DNA of 15,842 nt from Baffinella frigidus (Eukaryota > Cryptophyceae > Cryptomonadales > Baffinellaceae): contig MU646589.1 of NCBI GenBank assembly GCA_026770585.1, forward strand, positions 134,350-150,191. Direction: 5' to 3'. Positions 12,771-15,842 of the stretch are shown piece by piece; the first letter of the stretch is position 1, and each line of letters begins with the position of its first letter. A program made the translations under genes and the position numbers. Under the pieces are notes generated by a model. The model saw only the letters and a list, made by a program, of their open reading frames with translations, did not search any database and had not been told where the DNA came from.

Positions 12771-13027
12771 GGGTCTCGACAAAGAGGATGTGCTCCCACT
12801 CTGAGGGCTGCTCCAATGGTGGTGGCGTGAGGCTTAACTCGAGCTGCGGGTCCCGCAGCTGCCGATCGCAAAAGACCCTCTTTTCTGAAAAGATGGTCTT
12901 TTCGCCAACGTCCCTCTTTCCTCCATGGAGGAAAGCGGGACACGCGGCTTGCCTTCTACAACCACCACGCGGAGCATCTCGCAACCACCAGATCCTGCAC
13001 CCCCCCGGGGTGTGTGCAGGTGTGGGT
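12771..13027. other. Several short hairpins, no gene called
   Basis: AGCTGCGGGTCCCGCAGCT at 12842-12860 (perfect stem), GACCCTCTTTTCTGAAAAGATGGTC at about 12874-12898 and the 18-bp perfect palindrome TTTCCTCCATGGAGGAAA at 12917-12934. The open frames across it have no domain signal. Confidence 0.6.
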
Positions 13028-13077
13028 GTTAGTAAACGTCTCTCTCAGTTCCAGGAGCCCCAGACTCAACCCCAACC
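13028..13077 (+). repeat. TTAGTAAACGTCTCTCTCAG dispersed repeat, copy 2
   Basis: TTAGTAAACGTCTCTCTCAG, then CAGACTCAACCCCAACC, the inverted counterpart of 11632-11673. It lies just beyond the 3' end of the zinc-finger frame. Confidence 0.75.
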
Positions 13078-13104
13078 TCCTACCGAAACACCCTGCGCCC
13101 TGCA

Positions 13105-13380
13105 TCACTGCTGATGTCGTGAGGACGACGGCTTCTCGCGGGTGTGGACGCGTTGGTGCAGCGCGAGGCTGCCGGCCTCGCTGAAGGACTGCAGACAGGT
13201 GTCGCAGGAGTGGGACATCGCGCCGCTGTGGACGCCCTCCAGCCTGCTCGTAAGGATGTTGCGCCCCGAGAAGCCCCCCCCGTTCCTGGCGCCCCCAACA
13301 CCTCCGCCTTCCGAAATTTCCTCCCGCTGCCCCATCACTTGCTCCTGCCCCCCCTCAGCGCTGCGGCGTCGCTTCGGCAT
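13105..13380 (-). CDS. C2H2 zinc-finger protein, short or partial
   Basis: From MPKRRRSAEGG the frame runs 91 residues to TGA. Residues 57-79 (HSCDTCLQSFSEAGSLALHQ + RVH) form a complete C2H2 finger: C59-X2-C62-X12-H75-X3-H79 with conserved F66 and L72 and the linker TREKP. Such fingers bind zinc and usually DNA in the nucleus. Residues 37-55 (FSGRNILTSRLEGVHSG) look like the tail of an earlier finger whose first His is Arg and whose cysteines are gone. An N-terminal basic MPKRRR could act as nuclear signal. After TREKP the protein ends in SSSRHQQ, where another finger would be expected, so it is truncated or a decayed member of a multi-finger gene. The in-frame ORF could start further upstream at 13446. 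It lies about 130 bases from, and divergent to, the membrane protein gene, so a shared promoter region is possible. Confidence 0.6.
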   Translation of the reverse strand: MPKRRRSAEGGQEQVMGQREEISEGGGVGGARNGGGFSGRNILTSRLEGVHSGAMSHSCDTCLQSFSEAGSLALHQRVHTREKPSSSRHQQ

Positions 13381-13508
13381 GACAGGTTTAGGTCCTGGGA
13401 TTTTTTTGACCATCAAAATAAGCCGTTGATCTCTAAGTTGACTCACTCCCCAAAATTTGTCATCTTTTGGAGTTTTTTTTTAATCGACAGCTCATCACCC
13501 AAAGCAAG

Positions 13509-14940
13509 ATGCCCCACGGCGACTTTTCCGACATCGCCGCGCTCACATGCCTCGGCGCGGGCGTCGCCTCGCTCTGGAGCCCGGATCTCTGGTACCAGAC
13601 TATCGGGCCGCTCAAGCCGATGTTCGACACCCCCGCCACACCTGAGGTGACGATACGGACGCCCACTTGCCGTTGAACAAGTCCCACGACGATTGCCCAC
13701 TACTGGCGCACATGTGTGAGCCGGATGTAGCTGCAGATTCGAGAAAGTGGCCCAGGTTCGCATCGTCCGGCCGGAGGAGCATGTGACGACCCGCTGACGA
13801 GCTCTCTGATTCATTTGCAGTCCCTCGCGCTGATCCGATTCGCCGGCGGGCTCTTCATGTTCATGTTCTGGGTGCTGTTCTCCGTGCGGTGGAACACCGT
13901 CAACGGCAAGGCAGGTATTGTAGAAATGGGCTCCGCGCGGATTTCTAAAACGTGAGGTGAGGAGGTCAGGAACGTCTTTTTGAGAAAAAATCGTCGAAAA
14001 AATCGTCGTTTTTCCTGACCTGACCTTGAATCCGCGCGGAGCCCATTTCTACAATAACGGGATGTCAATGAGTCATTCAGGGAGGCAGATCTAGAAAGAT
14101 CCAGATCCTAGCTCTGCCTCCCTCACGGACTATTCTCAAGTTGACATCCTGAGTCTGCGGTATAAATCCGTCAACTTTGGAGAGGAAAAAAGCCCGTGAC
14201 TCACAAAATTGGTGAGCCCGACAAGACTGAGATAGAGCCAGAGGTCCTGAGCGTGGACGTGCTTTTCTTTCATAGTCAAACAAAGCCTTCTCGGACGGAA
14301 ATAGATCTCATGCGTTGCTCGCGATCCTGATTCGAATGAATATATACACGCGTGATTTCTCTCTGTAAAGTCTCTGAGTTGTATGCTCATCTCCTCTGTT
14401 CCCTGGCTCGCGCGGCGTGTCTCCCCCCGCAACCCTAATCCCCAATCCCCAATCCCTTAGGGATTTAGGGTTTAGGACTAGAAACTTAGGGTTCCCTAGT
14501 CCCTAAGCCCTAATCTCTAATCTCTAATCCCTAATCCCTAAACCCTAATCCCTTCCCTAATCCCTTCCCTAATCCCTAATCCCTAATCCCCGATCCCTAA
14601 TCCCTAATCCCTAATCCCCAATCCCTAATCCCTAATCCCTCATCCCTAATCCCTAATCCCTAATCCCTAATCCCTAATCCCCAATCCCTAATCCCTAATC
14701 CCTCATCCCTAATCCCTAATCCCTAATCCCTAATCCCTAATCCCTAATCCCTAACCCCTAATCCCCAATCCCCAACCCCTACTCCCTAATCCCTGATGGC
14801 AGGTGCCCTCGGCATGACCTCTCCAAAAGTATCTGTGCTTTCTCTCTGTCAAGTCACTGAGCAGTAGTCTTCTTTCGACAGGTGCCCTCGGCATGGCGAT
14901 CATTGCGGGGAACACCGTTCACATGGCGCTCGCCCGGTAA
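13509..14940 (+). CDS. Three-exon small membrane protein, probably 3'-incomplete
   Basis: Exon 1 (13509-13646) encodes MPHGDFSDIAALTCLGAGVA and on to MFDTPATPE. Exon 2 (13821-13914) encodes SLALIRFAGGLFMFMFWVLF, SVRWNTVNGKA. Exon 3 (from 14882) encodes ALGMAIIAGNTVHMALAR. Introns: GTGACG...TTCATTTGCAG (174 nt, phase 0) and GTATTG...TTCGACAG (967 nt, phase 1). All joins keep frame, giving 96 residues. Hydrophobic segments at about 9-22, 48-68 and 78-94 suggest a multi-pass membrane protein; the aromatic SPDLWY and RWN signatures lie between. I do not recognise the family with certainty. Two ends are uncertain. A polypyrimidine tract and CGACAG at 13471-13490 could be an acceptor, putting the true start upstream. 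And the final CGG TAA overlaps CG|GTAAGG, an excellent donor, so the stop may be intronic and the gene may continue. Intron 2 holds a MITE and a telomere-like array. Confidence 0.65.
13916..14056. mobile_element. MITE with perfect 28-bp inverted ends inside intron 2
   Basis: TATTGTAGAAATGGGCTCCG + CGCGGATT (13916-13943) and its exact complement (14029-14056) bound about 85 bases that contain a second stem, GGTCAGGAA / TTCCTGACC, and TCGTCGAAAAAATCGTCG repeats. The outer TA at each end fits a TA target duplication. The element starts one base after the G of the donor GT, so its own first bases form the TATTG of the 5' splice site. Confidence 0.85.
14079..14123. repeat. 10-bp stem-loop AGGGAGGCAG / CTGCCTCCCT
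   Basis: The arms enclose AGATCT-AGAAAGATCC-AGATCC, itself repetitive. Lies in intron 2 beside the MITE. Confidence 0.8.
14127..14225 (-). repeat. TTGAC...GTCAACTT dispersed element, copy 5 (inverted)
   Basis: Reverse complement: GGGCTCACCAATTTTGTGAG, CCAAAGTTGACGGATTTATA, CCGCAGACTCAGGATGTCAA, CTTGAGAATAGTCC. Full-length form including the GGTGAGC lead. Inside intron 2. Confidence 0.85.
14433..14795 (+). repeat. Intronic CCCTAAT array (telomere-like)
   Basis: About 360 bases of CCCTAAT heptamers with CCCCAAT and CCCTCAT variants; an approximately 63-bp higher-order unit (…CCCCAATCCCTAATCCCTAA + TCCCTCAT…) appears twice, at about 14613 and 14676. A small G-strand patch (TTAGGGATTTAGGGTTTAGG, 14457-14476) makes a local palindrome near its start. 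Orientation otherwise equals that of the chromosome end. Confidence 0.95.
14801..14881 (+). repeat. Duplicated acceptor: CAGGTGCCCTCGGCATG at 79-bp spacing
   Basis: GGCAGGTGCCCTCGGCATGA at 14798 and GACAGGTGCCCTCGGCATGG at 14877. Using the first acceptor gives a frame closing at TAG after about 22 codons, so only the second keeps the protein open. TTTCTCTCTGTCAAGTCACT at 14839 also has a relative at 14348 (TTTCTCTCTGTAAAGTCTCT). Confidence 0.8.
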
Positions 14941-14956
14941 GGCCCGCGCAGGCCTC

Positions 14957-15062
14957 TATCCCTTAAGTGCCCAGTAGGCTCATATGCCCTACGGTAGGGC
15001 CCTAGGACCTGCCTAGGACCTCAGGCCCCCAAATTTGGGGGCCTGGTCACTTAAGGGTTATA
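14957..15062. mobile_element. MITE family B, copy 4
   Basis: TATCCCTTAAGTGCCCAGTA at the left and GGTCACTTAAGGGTTATA at the right. Interior has CCCTACGGTAGGGCCCTAGG and the hairpin AGGCCCCCAAATTTGGGGGC + CT. It starts 16 bases beyond the GTAAGG at the end of exon 3. Confidence 0.85.
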
Positions 15063-15141
15063 TAATTATTCAAAAGTCGACGTTTTTTGGAATAACCGAG
15101 CCCCTTTTCTGTTGAAAGTTGCCAACACTGGACCATCTGCG

Positions 15142-15178
15142 GCGGGGAACACCGCCCACATAGGCTCATCCGGTACCC
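15142..15178 (+). pseudogene. Diverged fragment of exon 3
   Basis: GCGGGGAACACCGCCCACAT + AGGCTCATCCGGTACC matches GCGGGGAACACCGTTCACAT + GGCGCTCGCCCGGTAA of exon 3, including the GGTA after CCG. Reading frame is lost. A partial duplication of the exon 3 end. Confidence 0.65.
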
Positions 15179-15194
15179 TCTAGCGCTGCCTCTG

Positions 15195-15290
15195 TCTATT
15201 TGGTCTCACCAATGTGGTGAGCCCGGGCTCTTTTTGCCCCAAAGTTGACGGATTTGAACCACACATCCAGCATGCCAAGTAAAGAATAGT
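15195..15290 (+). repeat. TTGAC...GTCAACTT dispersed element, copy 6
   Basis: GTCTCACCAATGTGGTGAGC, CCCCAAAGTTGACGGATTTG, AACCACACATCCAGCATGCC, AAGTAAAGAATAGTC. The second arm is degenerate (GCCAAGT for GTCAACTT). Two further partial cores lie at 15563-15590 and 15690-15720 (GGACGGATTTGTACCAG). Confidence 0.75.
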
Positions 15291-15315
15291 CAGCTAATGC
15301 GAGTGATGCAGAGCC

Positions 15316-15488
15316 AGAGCGCTGTGCCGAGAAGTTGGCCACCGGAAAATGGTAAAATGGGGAAATTGGAGCCATTTCGTCCACTTTGGAGAAATTCGTG
15401 GTACTAAATTTCTCCAAAATCGACAAAATGGCTCCAATTTCTCGATTTTCCACTATGTCCCGTGGCCAACTTCTCTGCATAGCGCTCT
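15316..15488. mobile_element. Foldback element, ~81-bp imperfect arms
   Basis: AGAGCGCTGTGCCGAGAAGT + TGGCCAC ... ATTGGAGCCATTTCG ... TTGGAGAAATT (15316-15396) pairs with 15407-15488, whose complement begins AGAGCGCTATGCAGAGAAGT + TGGCCAC. About 10-base loop. Several mismatches and small gaps imply an older insertion than the palindrome at 6497. Confidence 0.85.
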
Positions 15489-15502
15489 AGACCCTGCATC
15501 TG

Positions 15503-15556
15503 ATTCAGTCGAGTTGACTGGCTGTGTTCATTCAGTCGAGTTGACTGGCTGTGTTC
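15503..15556 (+). repeat. 27-bp tandem duplication
   Basis: ATTCAGTCGAGTTGACTGGC + TGTGTTC occurs twice in direct tandem with no difference seen. Confidence 0.95.
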
Positions 15557-15605
15557 AATCCGAACGTGGGCGGATTTGTACCGGCAAACAGGGTGACCAG
15601 CTTCC

Positions 15606-15628
15606 GGTCTCCTCATTTCGAGGAGACC
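15606..15628. other. 9-bp perfect hairpin GGTCTCCTC / GAGGAGACC
   Basis: Loop ATTTC. No gene adjoins it. Confidence 0.75.
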
Positions 15629-15842
15629 AGGTTATTAACTCAGGCAGAGCTAGGCCTTGCTGGATCTAGGGTTGACTTGATGTTTTCATGCCGAAAGTGG
15701 ACGGATTTGTACCAGAAACCCGGGCGGTCTACTGCCGTGCTCCTGGCTGTGGGAACCCCAGGACGAGTCAGAGGACGAGTGTTGAGCACCCTTTAACACC
15801 CTCTGTGGGGCTGGCCTATCCTATCCTCTCTCTATCTCTCCC
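15629..15842. other. Window end, nothing called
   Basis: Contains a partial TTGAC-element core (15690-15720), a doubled GGACGAGT (15761, 15773) and a CT-rich tail from about 15820. If the membrane protein gene continues past GTAAGG, its next exon was not recognised here. Confidence 0.4.

Noticed and set aside
12487-13114. Open frames on both strands with PESGNLQNKS-like peptides
   Set aside because: The peptides come from the GGTCGCCGGATTCC foldback repeat and are mirrored on both strands.

Overview
This window looks like the physical end of a nuclear chromosome from a eukaryote with plant/alga-type telomeres. Base 1 lies inside a C-strand CCCTAAA array, and C-rich on the + strand at the left edge is the orientation expected of a left chromosome terminus. 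CCCTAAA/TTTAGGG telomeres are known in plants, many green algae, dinoflagellates and other protists. The exons I could reconstruct have GT-AG introns and GC-rich third positions, and there is no bacterial gene organisation, so a unicellular alga or other protist is my best guess. I cannot name the species.

Layout. (1) 1-1720: degenerate telomeric repeats, first C-rich and then, from about 1375, G-rich (inverted). They are interrupted by several copies of one exon-like module with peptide core ATFPTINNAG. (2) 1720-4600: a patchwork of duplicated exon-like fragments, each starting right after a CAG acceptor, a 350-bp tandem duplication, and about 107-bp inverted repeats that carry telomere-like CCCCAAA at their inner ends. 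(3) 4600-7100: non-coding DNA dense in foldback and MITE-like elements, including a family with TACAGGGGTACC ends and an 81-bp-arm palindrome. (4) 7100-8745: weak exon candidates, a CT-rich stretch and unexplained sequence. (5) 8745-9185: an interstitial telomere-like block made of homogenised sub-blocks of different heptamers. (6) 9200-12600: SINE-like elements with 15-18 bp flanking direct repeats, a two-exon remnant and more MITEs. (7) 13105-14940: the only convincing genes. They are a C2H2 zinc-finger open reading frame on the - strand and, divergently, a three-exon membrane protein on the + strand. Its second intron holds a MITE directly at the donor site and a 360-bp CCCTAAT array. (8) 14940-15842: more MITEs, a large foldback and short tandem repeats.

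No operon-like cooperation can be claimed. The main story is structural: telomeric repeats, TA-target MITEs, a possible retroposed element and exon fragments have been shuffled and duplicated together. Most long open frames here are by-products of low-complexity or repeat DNA and are not reported as genes. No rRNA, tRNA or CRISPR array was recognised.
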